Of a stretch of 64,000 nucleotides of DNA, positions 42,425-54,556 are shown piece after piece (within the stretch, counting starts at the first letter, position 1; each line of letters opens with the position of its first letter). The position numbers and the translations under genes are program-made. Below the pieces are notes generated by a model. That model was not told the origin of the DNA. It did not search any database and saw only the letters and a list, made by a program, of their open reading frames with translations. This DNA is from Selaginella moellendorffii. Its lineage: Eukaryota > Streptophyta > Lycopodiopsida > Selaginellales > Selaginellaceae. Where the stretch lies: assembly GCF_000143415.4 (NCBI RefSeq), contig NW_003314300.1:290908-354907 (forward strand), in the 5' to 3' direction.

Positions 42425-42942
42425 TTGTTATTCTTTTGTATTATGGTTGGTCTTCTTCCAGAAGAAAGAGAATGTGAAAGATGTCATCGACTAATGAAAT
42501 ATCAATCTGATAATCAAGGTTGTAGAGATGGTTTGAAGTGGAATTGTAAAAATTACAATATCACAAGACTTCTTAGAACTAATATATGGTTTGCAAATAA
42601 TAATTTCACATTTGCTCAAATGCTTAGAATGATGTATTACTGGTGCATTAAAATGCCACAACAAGATCAAGCTTATATTGAGTGTAGTATTAAAAGTGAG
42701 CACCCAACAAATTGGTACAACTTTTGTCATAATATTTATGTTATCACATTACAACAAGGTAGTCAAAAGATTAGTGGTCCAAGAAGAATTGTGGAAATTA
42801 AAGAAAGTAACTTTGAGAAGTGGAAATATAATCGTGGTAGAAGAGTAAAAGGTTGATGGGTCTTTGGAGGAATTGAACATGATTCAAATTGAATATTTAT
42901 GGTTCTGATGGTTGATCGTATTGCACAAACTTTAATTATATA

Positions 42943-42946
<4 letters not shown>
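42425..42946 (+). mobile_element. Merlin (ISXO2-like) transposase, 5' half, interrupted
   Basis: Open frame 42425-42856 then two stops. It reads ECERCHRLMKY (zinc-ribbon Cys pair), LRMMYYWCIKMPQQ, SEHPTNWYNFC, then GPRRIVEIKESNFEKWKYNR and WVFGGIEHDS. These are Merlin/IS1016-type (DDE_Tnp_IS1595) blocks. The first catalytic Asp of VEIDES is replaced by Lys, so the enzyme is dead. The reading breaks off in a TA repeat at 42946 and the second half resumes at 49290, beyond a Gypsy element. Confidence 0.8.

Positions 42947-43003
<57 letters not shown>
42947..43003. repeat. TA microsatellite at the left Gypsy boundary
   Basis: About 28 TA repeats stand directly outside the left LTR. A much longer TA tract stands outside the right LTR. 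They may derive from a TA-rich target site. Confidence 0.85.
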
Positions 43004-43009
<6 letters not shown>

Positions 43010-43164
43010 GAAAGGGAATACAGAAAATGTGCATATTAATTAGCCTAAAAACCCTAGCTTATATACAGGAGTGAGTGGTCCGGATTGAAACCAATCCGAC
43101 GGCTACCAAAATCCCACTATATTAATATTAGTATACGGCATCATAGCCATACATTTGGCCCTCA
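43004..43164 (-). repeat. Gypsy 3' LTR
   Basis: Matches 48737-48903 throughout (landmarks GAAAGGGAATACAGAAAAT, TATATACAGGAG, TTGAAACCAATC, TTGGCCCTCA). The outer end, expected as TGGAATA, has merged with the TA repeat. In minus orientation the LTR begins TGAGGGCC. Confidence 0.85.
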
Positions 43165-43743
43165 CATATTGGAATAATGGAAGACCATCAGGGTTTTTTT
43201 GTAGATGGGCCGGGATCTAGAGGAACGTTAGGAGGAGGCATTGGTGGATCATATAATTGGAGGATCGAATTGCTGGATATCATGCCAAACTTCATAAACT
43301 TGTGGTCCAACTTGTTGCAACACCCGATATGGTCCTTTCCACTACACAAAGAGCCCCTTAGATAAACCACGTACCATAAGATGGGGAAAACAGACTAACA
43401 TTAAATCATCCACTTTATACTCCGCAAGTGGATGATGATGGGAGTTGTAATGCCATTGTTGTCCCACTTATACACAGCCTAAATGTTCAGTAGACTCAAC
43501 TCGGACAAGGAAGAATGCTCGTCAAATATTGATCCCATAACCTAGCATTGGTAGCTCATGACAATCGCGAAGGTAAACCCAACTCTATTAGAAACATTGG
43601 ATCATGACTATATAGGAGTTTATATTGTGAAGCATCAATAGAACTCTGCCCCCTATGACATATGCATATCGAAGAGACGGTAAATAACCATCCCAATCCA
43701 AATGCTAAAAGTTCACATACTTCGCAATCATCCCTTTGAATGT

Positions 43744-44200
43744 CTAAACAAGTTGTTTCACAAAACCGTCTGATTGTGGATGATAAGCACTCGTGAAAGT
43801 GTGGCGTATCCCCAACCGAGATGTCAAAACATGAAATGCCTTAGCCATAAATGCAGGACCATTATCCAAAAGAATCCGCTCTAGACAAGAATGCTGGAAC
43901 ACCACTCGATTGAGGAGGAAGTATCCAACAATAGTTGCAGAGGCGCTAGCAAAAGCACTAACTTCCACCCAACGAGTCAAGTTGTCAGAAGCAATAATAA
44001 CATACTCATTACTAATAGTCGACGGTGAAAAAGGTCCCATAAGATCAAACACCACCAACTCAAACAAACAGGAAACTGCAATTGACTCCAACCATCCTTT
44101 TGCAGCACAAGGGGGAGTATTATGAGCTTGGCACCAAATGCAGCTACGCACGTACCGGATAATATCACATCGCATCTCTGGCTAATAGAAAGACATGCAC
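43744..44200 (-). pseudogene. Gypsy integrase, catalytic part
   Basis: Reads PEMRCDIIRYVRSCIWCQAH (second half of the HHCC zinc finger), FDLMGPFSPS (first Asp), RILLDNGPAFMAKAF (second Asp) and TSAYHPQSDGFVKQ, where the catalytic Glu context is altered. A stop replaces the Trp of the FYWP motif. The N-terminal zinc-finger half lies at 45249-45300, beyond the solo LTR. Confidence 0.85.
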
Positions 44201-44205
44201 AGCTT

Positions 44206-45248
44206 TGTAAGCCACAAATTTGTCCTTTCCAATTTGCCAGCTTACCTTGTCTATCCGTCCAACACTACCTTGGCTTTTGCTAAGTTCCCTTGCCAATGTT
44301 CCTGCCTATTGTATTAGCTCTTACTTGGTCCTACTTGGTTTTAGCTACTCACTACACGAGCAACTGAGCATTAGCCATCTATCCACGGATTCCCAAATCT
44401 CTCCCAATCCCCCTCCCCGGGTTAGACTGGACTTAAGGTTCGGCTACACTCCCCGCAAGCACAAGCAACCAAGCACACCAAGCTTCCAGGTTCCTAACAT
44501 CCCTTGGTATAATAAGACTTGATCATGGGACCCTTTAAATCCCAAGCCTTAGGTGCAACACTTGCTTTGGGACATTGGGGCAAAACACCATGGCCTAACG
44601 GCCTGGTATGTGTACCTCTACCCCCCCCCACTTCCATCCCAAAGGGAAGGCCCAAGCCCCTAGGAAGGGCGAGGACCAATGAGCCACAAGGTACTCAAGT
44701 GGGCACCACTCCACATGAGTTGGGAGCACCACAGTCGATTTCCCTTTTGAGAGTGGGAGCTGCTCTTGAGCACTTCCTTGGGTGGCCCCTCCAGCACCAC
44801 CCGAGTTTATACTCACTCCCACCCAAGGCCCCTCGGCCCTAATCTCAACCTCAAGTCAATTTGGAAGGAAGCACCACTAGAGAATTCCTTCAAGACTGGT
44901 TCCTAGACCTCACTATCCTTACTATACTTTTGGAACCCCCTGCAGCCCCCCCCCCTGGGAGACGCATGCTTTGGGCTTTCACCCCTTGATCTGTATTAGT
45001 ACTCGAACCTGATCTCCGATCTCGGATTCTGTCTCAAACTCGGTCTTGAACTCGGTCTCCAAGTCGGCCTTGGACTCGATCCCGGACTCTATCTCGAACT
45101 CGGTCTCAGAGTCGGTCTTGGACTCGATCTCAGAGTCGGTCTTGGACTTGATCTCAGACTCGGTCCCATCCGATGAACTCTTTGTCATTTCGGTCATACT
45201 TTCGGGGATCCTTTAGCCTACGACACCTCGAGGAGTTGGTTCCTTACA
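44206..45248. mobile_element. Solo LTR (1043 bp) with 5-bp target duplication AGCTT
   Basis: Begins TGTAAGCC and ends CTTACA, the TG...CA form with inverted termini expected of an LTR. It is flanked on both sides by AGCTT (44201-44205 and 45249-45253). Removing it and one AGCTT joins the integrase zinc finger in frame: GHIGHCRVTEKLCMSFY then PEMRCDII on the minus strand. That in-frame rejoining is strong support. There are no coding regions. The plus-strand open frames inside are chance. Confidence 0.9.
45005..45170 (+). repeat. Tandem repeats inside the solo LTR
   Basis: A degenerate unit of the form CTCGGTCTTGGACTCGAT with interspersed CTCAGAGT is repeated about eight times. Read on the minus strand it gives a Ser/Glu/Thr-rich frame that is an artefact of the repeat. 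Confidence 0.75.
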
Positions 45249-45253
45249 AGCTT

Positions 45254-46129
45254 CTCGGTTACACGACAATGTCCTATATGCCCACCTAAAACAAGAGAAT
45301 CATGGTAGGTATGGAGAAACTACGGAATAAAGACAGAAGGCACCACCAGCCGTAAATAATCATTAAGATCTGTGCCCACAAAATAAAGAAGGCCGTCTTC
45401 AAGGAAATATTGAGAATGTAAATGCCGGAAAGGCAAGTCATCAGCAAGTGATGTAAGATTCTCAAACCCATCTCGAAGCCTTTGAATCCACGGCTCAATC
45501 TTTTAAGCCTTGCGAACCTTATCAAAAGAAGGTGGATTTTGCTCTGTGCCTTGTGGACACTAAACATCAAGTACAGCAACTACCAATGGCACAAAATCCT
45601 TGTCTAGAAAATCCACAAATGCAAGAATAACAAACTTGTTAGAAACATGAGAAAAGAGTGGAAAAGGAAGAGGAGCTCAAGAAAAGGCATCAGCATCAGC
45701 TATAGAACTCCCTAGGCAATGAACGATATCAAAATCATATATTTAAAACTTCAAAGCCCATCAAACAGTACGACCAACCAGGTTCTTCCTCTTTAATAAT
45801 GAAGGAACAACAGCATGGTCACTTTCAAGTAACATCCGAGAACCATATAGATATGCATGAAGTTTCTCGAAACCCCAGACTACTGCTAAACACTCATTCT
45901 CTATTGTGGAGTAGTTCATCTCCGCTAGTTGTAATGTATGGCTTATATACGCAATGGGATGTCGCTAACCAAGCACACTCGAGCTCTCTTGCATCAACAC
46001 ACCTCCAAGACCAATGCTAGAAGCATCCACACGCAAAATAAAAGGTTGAGTGTAGTCAGGATATGCCAAAACCAAAAGAGTTGTCAATAGCTCTTTGATA
46101 TCCATGAACACTCGCTCACAATCCAAAGA
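45254..46129 (-). pseudogene. Gypsy integrase N-terminus, linker and RNase H remnant
   Basis: GHIGHCR near 45280 is the start of the integrase zinc finger. Toward 46129 short minus frames correspond to the RNase H and linker region between RT and integrase, heavily broken. This is assigned mainly by position. Confidence 0.5.
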
Positions 46130-46864
46130 CTAAATGAAAGATGATGTTGATGACTTCAGTAACACTCGCAACGGTGCAGTGCGATCAAAAAGATGATCCA
46201 CAAAACAACCGAGATATTGCACATTGCCGAAGAAGCATTGCACATTATTCACACACTTCAGAGTAAAGAACTTTAGAATAGCCACAAGTTTGTTAGGATC
46301 AACTTGCAAACCCTCACGAGAAATATGGTACCCAAAATAAGTTGTGTCTTTGGACCCAAACATGCACTTCGACCACTTCAACTTTAAACCAACGTCACAT
46401 AGTTGATCCAACACTTTACAAACATCATGAACGTGCTCCTCCCACGTCCCCTCCAAGTGGATCAAGACATCATTAATGAAGTCAACAGTCATCTCTAGCA
46501 TATCGCAAAGAACCTTGTTCATCATCCACTGGAAAGTTGCTGGAGCATTGTTCAAACCAAACGGCATCACCAAGAACTCATACAAACTAAATGGTGTACG
46601 AAAAGCAGTCTTAGGAATATCTTCTTCGGCCATTGATACTTGCTAGTACCCAAAAGCAAGATCTAGCTTGGTGAACAGACAACTTCGCCCCAGACAATCC
46701 AAGAGATCAGCTATGTGAGGAAGAGGGTACACATTCGGGATCATCACTTCATTTAACGAACGATAGTTGATGCAAAAATAAATACTCCCATCAGGCTTTG
46801 TCACAAGATGAGGTTCACATGCCCAAGGACTCCACGACTTCCAAATAATACCCTTCTCTAACAT
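46130..46864 (-). pseudogene. Gypsy reverse transcriptase
   Basis: Two frames separated by stops. The first (46864-46643) reads KGIIWKSWSPWACEPHLV, KPDGSIYFCINYRSLNEV and FTKLDLAFGY. The second (46633-46130) reads TAFRTPFSLYEFLVMPFGL, NNAPATFQWMMNKV, then FINDVLIHL and SKCMFGSKDTTYFGY. The normal F(I/V)DD catalytic motif reads FIND, so the active site is lost. Confidence 0.9.
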
Positions 46865-47281
46865 CTATTTGACGTTTGCACATAAAATCTTGATCTCCTT
46901 GGGTGACCAACAACGAACAGGAACCTTGATTAGACAAGCATCCCCAGTTGGAATCAGATGATATGTGGTAATCTTGGCCCCAAAAAATAGGTCAAATTCA
47001 AAGAGATTAGAATACTCTTTCATGAGCCGATCAACTGCTGCAACATAAAGATTGTCAGAGGGATCAGAAAAGGGAAGAGTAGAACAAGATAGAAATATAT
47101 GAGGAAATAGTGGGGGAATAAAAGTAATGGAAGAAGAGGTAGAAGTAGAGGGACGAAGAAATATTAAAATGAGAGGAATGGATAAAATATAAAGAAGTAT
47201 GAGACAAAGGGGAGAAGCCTCAAAGTCACACTTGGCATGATTGTGCTACAATCAATCCATACCAAGAATGAGGTCAAAAGC

Positions 47282-47545
47282 TTAACTCGGTACCACCCAT
47301 AATGACTGCAACTCAAGTTTAAGATCGCCCACATGCACAACTAGGTCCACCTCATCTCGTGTATATGCATGTGTATGGCCGTTGCCATAAAGAATGAAAA
47401 CTAGTTCTGCCGCATGACACAAGTGTACATGGCAACGTGTGGCAATATGTTGAGCAATAGAAGATAAACTCGGTCCTATATCAATCAACACAGAGAGAAT
47501 AATAGGAGACCTCTTGTTATAAAAATGAGCTTGGAAAATAAACAC
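47282..47545 (-). pseudogene. Gypsy aspartic protease remnant
   Basis: SVLIDIGPSLSSIAQHIA is in the place of the D-(S/T)-G-A active-site motif (here DIG), followed by a beta-rich segment ending LELQSLWVVPS. It is a degenerate retropepsin-type protease. Confidence 0.65.
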
Positions 47546-47709
47546 TAGATGAACCAGTGCTGAGTGAACCCCTTGATGATACTCTTAAAAGAAAGATGGA
47601 GGGTCATTGACTTATTCGCGCAAAATCCCTCCATTACTCGTGTGACTCCTTGTTTCCCAAATGTATCTCAGTGTCCAAACCTTCCACTGCAGCAGCACCA
47701 ACGGGACGT

Positions 47710-48480
47710 TGCTAATGCCAAGGTCTCCACCCAGGAAATGGAGGTCGCCAATCTAGAAAACGCCGACAACGCCGATAAGTATGACCAACTTCATCACACG
47801 CCTAGCAGTGAACATCACGGCCATAACCATGTCCTCGCCCTTGTCCTTGGACTCGAGCAGCAACAGCATTAACCTCCATTGGAACAAAACCATCACCCAT
47901 AGGAAGTGGAACTGAAGGATGTGTAGTGACAAGTGGAAGAGGTGACATTTCATAATGTTGTGCCAAGTGAAGAGCATCGTCAAGGGTGGCGAGAACAAGT
48001 GCATGCATAAGTCTGACAAGATCTTGACAAAGTGTTGGCCACAACATTCCTAGCTTGATCTGCTTCGACATATTTGGCTCCGCACAAAGCAAAAGACTTC
48101 AGAAATGAACACTAAATTACATCACCGACTCAGATGGCTCTTGGCGAAGATGATGTCCAATCCCCACGAGTGGCTGTGCTCAAACCATTGTACCACTGCA
48201 ATGCAGTCCTTTGAAAACACATGGGAAACTGACACAAACGTCAAGCATCATCCCAAAAATATATATAACAATCACCGTGAAGTGATCGAACCAATGGTAC
48301 ACATCATCCCCAGGATTCCCACAAAAGAACTCTGGACAAACGCGAGGATTGACACCAAGAGCAGGAGGAGTTGTACCACGTGCCATGAATGCCGCCATCA
48401 ATTGAGTTTGGTTGTTCAATTGCAAGCGTATAACATCAAGCAATTGTACCAACTGCTACTCTAGAGTCAAAGGAAGAGAT
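47710..48480 (-). pseudogene. Gypsy gag remnant with broken zinc knuckle
   Basis: The minus strand reads NPGDDVYHWFDHFTVI (capsid-like) and LVRLMHALVLATLDDALHLA. A CCHC knuckle ACDEVGHTYRRC near 47770 has a stop codon between its first two cysteines. Several frameshifts are present. Confidence 0.7.
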
Positions 48481-48736
48481 TGTTGATCTGCGATGAAGAT
48501 GAATAAAAAAAAAGAGCAAAAGAAGAGAAATGACAAAAAACTAGAAGGAAGTGGTAGATCTAGACAATGCAAAAAGCTAAATCTAAACCAAAATCCTGAA
48601 AGGAAAGAATAAAAAAAAGAAAATGGAAAAAATTATATCTAGACAATGCAAAAGCTAGATCTAAACCAAAATCCCAAATCTAAACACTCCTTAAGGACAA
48701 TCAAAGATGCCCCTCAACTCCACCAATGTGAATGCT
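48481..48736 (-). other. Gypsy 5' untranslated region
   Basis: A-rich (on the plus strand) leader between the 5' LTR and gag. A clear tRNA primer-binding site could not be recognised next to the LTR. Confidence 0.5.
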
Positions 48737-49283
<547 letters not shown>

Positions 49284-49289
49284 TGAACT

Positions 49290-49545
49290 AGGTATTATTA
49301 TTCATTATTTTTTTAAGAACAATTATATATACTAATTGTTGGGCTAGTTATGATTCAAAGTGGTTAAATCAGTTGAACTTCACTCATTATACAGTCAACC
49401 ACCCCTAAAATTTTGTTGATCCCATGACTGGAGTTCATATAAATCGTATTGAATTAACAGGGAATGTAGTGAAAAGATCCCTTCCTCACTATGGTACAAC
49501 AAAAGGATTATACAGCTCTTACTTTCAAGAATATATTTGGTGAAA
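49290..49545 (+). mobile_element. Merlin (ISXO2-like) transposase, 3' half
   Basis: The plus strand reads [25 protein letters not shown], then after a stop NFVDPMTGVHINRIELTGNV, KRSLPHYGTTKGLYSSYFQE. This continues the interrupted transposase at 42425-42946. The second catalytic Asp (TDCW in active relatives) is Asn here and the Glu context is altered. Confidence 0.8.
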
Positions 49546-50019
49546 AATATATACATTGAAAGAAAGGAAGCTGCATTTAATGTTCTATATAGTCATATTA
49601 AGCTATAAAATAAAGATAATGCTGTTATAGTATAATAAATAGTATATTTGATTTTGTACTTTTAAATACTTAAAAATAATTTAAAATAATATAATAGAAC
49701 AATCTTTAATTTATAGTAATGAGGTGTACGTAAGCAATGAAGTGGCATGCAAATCCTAATAAGGAGATAATATGCCTTGAGTAAACAGCACGGGTGATTA
49801 TGACATTGTACACTGCTTAGGTCAACATGAAGTTGATAAGCAAATAGATCGCTAGTTTAGGATTACAACATAAACATGCTTGTAGTTAAACACCTCCAAA
49901 CTGGCTAGTTAGATACATTGGCAATAACCCATTACATACTTCAGTTTCCACAAAAGTCATAACTTCAACATCATCTTATGCTTACCCTCAGAAAACCAAC
50001 CCCTCAACTTCATCCACAT
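49546..50019. other. AT-rich spacer
   Basis: 3' part of the Merlin element and flanking DNA. No gene or clear terminal repeat. Confidence 0.4.
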
Positions 50020-50024
50020 AACAT

Positions 50025-50790
50025 TCATGAATGTTGAACGCTGAATGGATCAAACACCACGTTGATGCCGTCATCCTGGCAATGCGACAAGGCCGTGATC
50101 AGGATGTTCCAGGCAATGAGATCTTCCTTCCGGGATGGCAGCAAACATCCGCTTGGCTCCAGTCGTATGCCTGCTCCGGGCATATGCTCCGACGATGGAG
50201 GAAACAACTCTCTCAGCTTTGACATTTAGAAGATAACCAATTCCTCATGCTCGATTGAATTCTGGGAAAAAAATGTCATCGAATCAAAGATTAGCTTCAC
50301 TTTTATCAAACGCCCACACTGGGCATATGCTGTAAGAATCGCAGTCCACTAAACTTATCCAGTATCGCATCAAATTCATTCTCCTTTTGACCTGATCATA
50401 GTGTTCCAGGCTACAATGTTCTTGCCTCCCATAACAATTCATTTGATCCAGATAGCCGTTTTGGCATACGCAGTGATCATGTTGTTCCACAAGGAACGAT
50501 TCCTTGCAGATCCCATGCGATCTCTCTCTTGCTTCTTGCAAGCTCCCACATCTTCCAAAAATCTGGCTATGGATAGCTAGTTGCTGCAAATCGTCACTCC
50601 GCCAAATACGTAAATCTCTTTTCCACCGGACAGATCCCTGAGGATCTCGCCACGAGCTTTTGCTCCCCTTGGTACTGCACTTCTTAAACAATGACCATCT
50701 CACGGAACAATTCAGCTGAAATGGTGGTTTTGTAGGTTGATGATTATGCTCTAGTGTTGGAAAGCTAAACGTGGCTATACGTCGCAATCT
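50025..50790 (-). pseudogene. PPR gene fragments, unit 1
   Basis: KEDLIAWNILITALSHCQDD near 50130 and further broken motifs up to 50790 match the minus-strand PPR fragments at 55355-55863 and 60507-61015. No continuous frame survives. Confidence 0.6.
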
Positions 50791-51288
50791 TTCACATGGG
50801 ACTGACAGCTATGCCACACGTGGTGTGTCCAGTTGCTCCTTGGACTTTAGTCTGACAAAAAAACATTGACTGTCATTGAATACAAATAAATAAAATTAAC
50901 TGGTAGCAACTGCATACGTTATATTTCCCAAACACTAGAATCATAGCCTTTATAGAGTGAAAAAATCAGATCCCACCTGCGATAAAACATATAATAAATA
51001 TTAAAATACATATGACTTGTTGTATATAAGCATAAAATGCTTTTTTACTAGTGTATTTTGATTTTACTGGTCACTATGACAAGACTATGATTTAAAACGG
51101 GTATTTGACCAGAAAAATAAGGCAAAAAACCATGTCCTGGTCTTATGTGCCTCCTTTTGAGTAGCAGGACCACGAGGAGGCATTACTTGAACCATTTTTT
51201 AAACAGTTTTATAAAACTTCATGCTTCAATTTAGATCCCATGAGACACACGCCATAGCCATAACGTTTAAAAAGTGATACTTCAGGAG

Positions 51289-51295
51289 TATAAAT
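51289..51295 (+). promoter_or_regulatory. TATA box of aegerolysin copy 1
   Basis: TATAAAT lies 40 bp before the ATG. It is conserved at 56387-56393 and 61539-61545, implying a very short 5' UTR. Confidence 0.6.
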
Positions 51296-51328
51296 TTCCA
51301 AGCCCAAAACCCAAACTCGCAAGAAATC

Positions 51329-51892
51329 ATGTTGAGTTCTTCTTTCCTTCTAGCATTGCTATCCCTATCTATTGGGGGCTTAGCTTCTGCTGGAGAAGAG
51401 GACTCGGTTTCTATCTTTCAAGTCACCGGTACGTAACTCAAGCTTAATTGCTGGGCTTACAAATACATGTGTAATGCAGATGGCAAGTTGGGAGGATATC
51501 CTCAGTGGGTATCCTTCAAGATCACAAACTTGGGACGAGACACCTTAGAAGTGAAAAACTCCTTCTTATCATATGGAAAGTGGTATAAGTACCCAAATAA
51601 GAACGATGATGGCAGTGCACCAGGTGGGATAACCATCGCTGCAGGAGCAACCTCTCCCAACCCGCCATTTGCTGCATGTGGAAGGCAAGGTTCTCCATCT
51701 GGGACTACAGGTGGATTTGACATCTATACGAAGGGCTTCAAAGTTGCCACTATACACTTTGATTGTCCATACACTGGCAGTAATAAGCTGTCTGTCAGCG
51801 ATGAGTGCAAGAATTGTGTTGTGCAGCTTCCGTCCTTTTCTACGTCCGGTGCGCTGGGAGACCTTGTACTCAAAGTGGTGGCACTAGTTTAA
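51329..51892 (+). CDS. Secreted aegerolysin-family protein, copy 1
   Basis: Exons 51329-51428 and 51480-51892 (intron 51 nt, phase 1) encode 170 residues. A hydrophobic signal peptide covers about residues 1-21 (LLALLSLSIGGLASA). The mature part is a beta-rich domain with the aegerolysin pattern: QWVSFKITNLG, LSYGKWYK, then FAACGRQGSPSGTTGGFDIY, IHFDCPYTG and a Cys pair near the end. Aegerolysins are small acidic proteins best known from fungi and bacteria. They bind particular membrane sphingolipids, and some act with a MACPF partner to form pores. No MACPF gene is seen in this window. Secretion and a defence role are inferences. Confidence 0.82.
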
Positions 51893-52379
51893 GCCTCCGA
51901 AAGTGAAGCATAGCAAGCTCCATTGCCCGTGGTCACACTGGTGTTCCTTTCAAATATTATGTGGTGGAATAAAATTCTATGCTTCTGGGTTCTTAATACC
52001 GAAATACACTCTAAGATCATTGAAATGCCAAACAAAATCTATCTCCAATCTCCGATCTGTCCGGTGGAGGTATCACAGCTTAAGTCCATGCCCCAATGGT
52101 TTGGACAATGAAGAGGTACCTAGCAGACGAAGCTGATGAAGGAGTTGTTGCGACTCTTTCATGAGTTCTTCTGGTTAATCTATCTCAAATGTTTAGTGAG
52201 TTTAAGAGTGCGCATTTTGATCTCCGGCGGTCCACTGAATTCTTCAATCATGACTGCTCGTAGCTCGTCCCCCAGTGCTTCGGTCCAAGCTGAGGTACCT
52301 GGATATGTCAGCAAACGATTTCTTCCGTCAACAAAAGATCTGGCTCTGCTTTTGATATCGACTTCTTTATGAAAAAACA
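51893..52379. other. Aegerolysin 3' region, unit 1
   Basis: Likely 3' UTR followed by sequence with broken minus-strand frames (RNRLLTYPG, EFSGPPEIKM). The same frames recur in units 2 and 3, and I do not recognise them. Confidence 0.4.
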
Positions 52380-52770
52380 TGGGTCGAGGTAGATCCTTAC
52401 AAGATAGCCGGTTAGCTTGCGCATCTCCGCTGGCTCCGCATCGAGACCCTACCATCACAGGAAAGCTCCAACTTCGTTCTTCGCGAGCACTCTCGAAAAC
52501 GCGATGGAAGTGCTTCTCAGATCCAGCATGCAAGTATGTCAATCCCTGCTCGAGCTCTTGCAACGCCATACCTCACATCGTAAACATCATACTCGTCGGC
52601 CGTGAAGAGCAAATCGTTGTCTTGCTGCCGCCACCTGTTTCATCTCATCGAGATCCTCGGCACAGTAGATCCAGTTCCTGTCCTGCTCGTCCTCCACAAA
52701 TGCCACAAGCAGTGCCTCTCTCACAGGCACTAAGAGGCTTTTGAGTTGCCGAGCCTCTTCTTTGTGCTAG
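52380..52770 (-). pseudogene. P-loop NTPase family relic, unit 1
   Basis: The minus strand reads LLVAFVEDEQDRNWIYCAED and DLDEMKQV (52740-52620), matching IVAFVEDEQARNRIYCAEDL of the intact gene. It then has YLHAGSEKHF (about 52540), matching the VCLHGGSAERAAAY region, with frameshifts between. The Walker motifs are absent. Confidence 0.75.
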
Positions 52771-52873
52771 TGCTGCTAGCATGCGAAAACCCAACTAGCT
52801 TGATCGGCCATGGCAATCCATCGCTGTTGAAACATATGCTTGGTCTGCTCAATTGACATCCTGGGACCAGTCT

Positions 52874-53062
52874 CTATTGAGCAAAGCCGTAAGCCAAAGC
52901 TGCCCAGGAGAGAGTGTCACAGCCGGGCATCCTCTCCAACACTGCTCTTGCCAAGTCGGCTCGAGCATAGGCCATGATCAAGCTCGTCCACCACACTCTA
53001 CAAACACCAAAACGAGTGAGCACAGAGAAACCATTGTTGCCTACAGACTTGAGCCTTCTCAT
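52874..53062 (-). pseudogene. PPR motif relic, unit 1
   Basis: Reads VWWTSLIMAYARADLARAVL then MPGCDTLSWAALAYGFAQ, one and a half PPR motifs. It is repeated at 57982-58170. Confidence 0.6.
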
Positions 53063-53940
53063 GCTCTAATGTTATTTGTTACCATAGCCATCTGGAAGTT
53101 CATCTTCCTCAACATTAGCCTTTTTGTGCATCATTGCTTTCCATCACACTATCACTTGTTTTTTGCTTTTCACTAAACTTTCTTTTGTATTCAAAGGTTT
53201 CCACCCCTCACAATGAATAACCACCCCAAGGGTTACAGCCCTTAGGATTATTGATAAGCCCCCACTAATTAATTATATTTAACCTAAAACAAAGGAAAAC
53301 CTATGATCTTCATTGTGATCATATTTTAGCCCCTTTACATAATCTCAACAATAATTGTGCTCTATCCTGAGGCACTTTTTGCTTTGGAACCTCTTACTTC
53401 TTGAATAAACTACTACACTTGGTATTTTTGGATTTTCACCTCCCTTTTTTTCTTGTTAGCTTCATTGTAAGAGTAGCCTAATTCTCTTTTTGGCAACTAT
53501 CTAACATATTTCACACCAGAATAAAATGGCCTTCAACTTGGGAAAGGTAACTTGGCGTATTTGGCATTCACCCTGCTCCCACTCATTACACTCACTTTTT
53601 GTTCTTGAGTAGTGCACCAAAGATGTAGAGGGGAACTTCATAAACACCAAGATGAGTGAATAGAGAGAAACCATTGTTACTTAAGGACTTGAGCCTTCTC
53701 ATACTCCAGTGTTAATTATCACCACAACCATTTGGAAGTTCATCTTCCAGCAGTGCCATTATTGCTCTTTATCATACCATCACTCTTTTTTGCATTTCGT
53801 CTCCCACAATTGATTTCCACCCTTCATGATGCAGCCCTATGACTATTGCTAATCCCCCACTAATTAATCACACTTAATCTAAAACAAAGAAAAACCCTTT
53901 GTTTCAGTCGTGAACACACTCTAGCCCCTTGACAATGTCT
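53000..53940. repeat. Diverged direct repeats of about 300 bp in the unit spacer
   Basis: 53000-53320 and 53635-53935 share landmarks in the same order: GAGAGAAACCATTGTT / CAGAGAAACCATTGTT, GACTTGAGCCTTCTCAT, TGGAAGTTCATCTTCC and CCCACTAATTAAT. They could be the LTRs of an old small element or a simple duplication. The same pair occurs in unit 2. Confidence 0.6.
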
Positions 53941-54001
53941 CTCCTAGGCATTTGATGGGAAACCATATTCACATCACCGTTCTGCACGTAGGCCTTGAGT
54001 A

Positions 54002-54556
54002 TCACAGTCCTAGACACTGTCCTGGCTTCTTCCAAAACGCACCCTTGACGCTCTGGGCATCGCCCTCCTGGTTCCTGGGAAACGCTTGCAGTAGCAAGGT
54101 CCGGGACACTAGATCACGACCAAATGGCCTTTGATGGAGGTGGTCCAGCGCACGCTCCAGATCGCCAGACTGGGTGAAAGCATTGCGAAAGTTACCTCGT
54201 CCGCCTTGCATTTCTTCTTCCTCATGTAGAGAAAGACGTCCATTGCCTTCTCTATCTCGTGAGACCAGCAGAGATTTGCAATAATGCAGTTGTAAGTCAG
54301 ACACTGAATGGACACCCACGCTGATCATCTCGTCCAGCAAAGTCTGAGCTTCTGTATCCTTCCTGGACCTCCAGAGTCCATTGATGACAGTGTTGTACGT
54401 GATCATGTTTGGAGCTGGCTCCATTTCTCGTATGAGCTCCAAAGCGTCGTCGGCTCTTCGAACTTTGCAACGCCCGCTGATCAAAGTGTTGTACGTAACA
54501 AACCTCAATGATAAGAATACCCACAACAACTTTTCATGTGGTGGTGATAGCAACAC
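54002..54556 (-). pseudogene. P-class PPR gene fragment, unit 1
   Basis: Reads VTYNTLISGRCKVRRADDAL, NMITYNTVINGLWRSRKDTE and, in a second frame, LTYNCIIANLCWSHEIEKAM. These are 35-residue P-type motifs, unlike the PLS motifs elsewhere in the window. A frameshift near 54300 separates the frames. P-class PPR proteins act in organellar RNA stability and processing. Confidence 0.7.

Noticed and set aside
43188..43370. Independent gene at the right of the left Gypsy LTR
   Set aside because: It is short and lies between the LTR and integrase, so it is most likely the 3' end of the Gypsy polyprotein or non-coding.
44220..44842. Two plus-strand frames of about 100 residues
   Set aside because: They lie wholly inside the solo LTR and have no recognisable motif.
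45005..45197. Ser/Glu/Thr-rich minus-strand frame
   Set aside because: It is a translation of the tandem repeat in the solo LTR.
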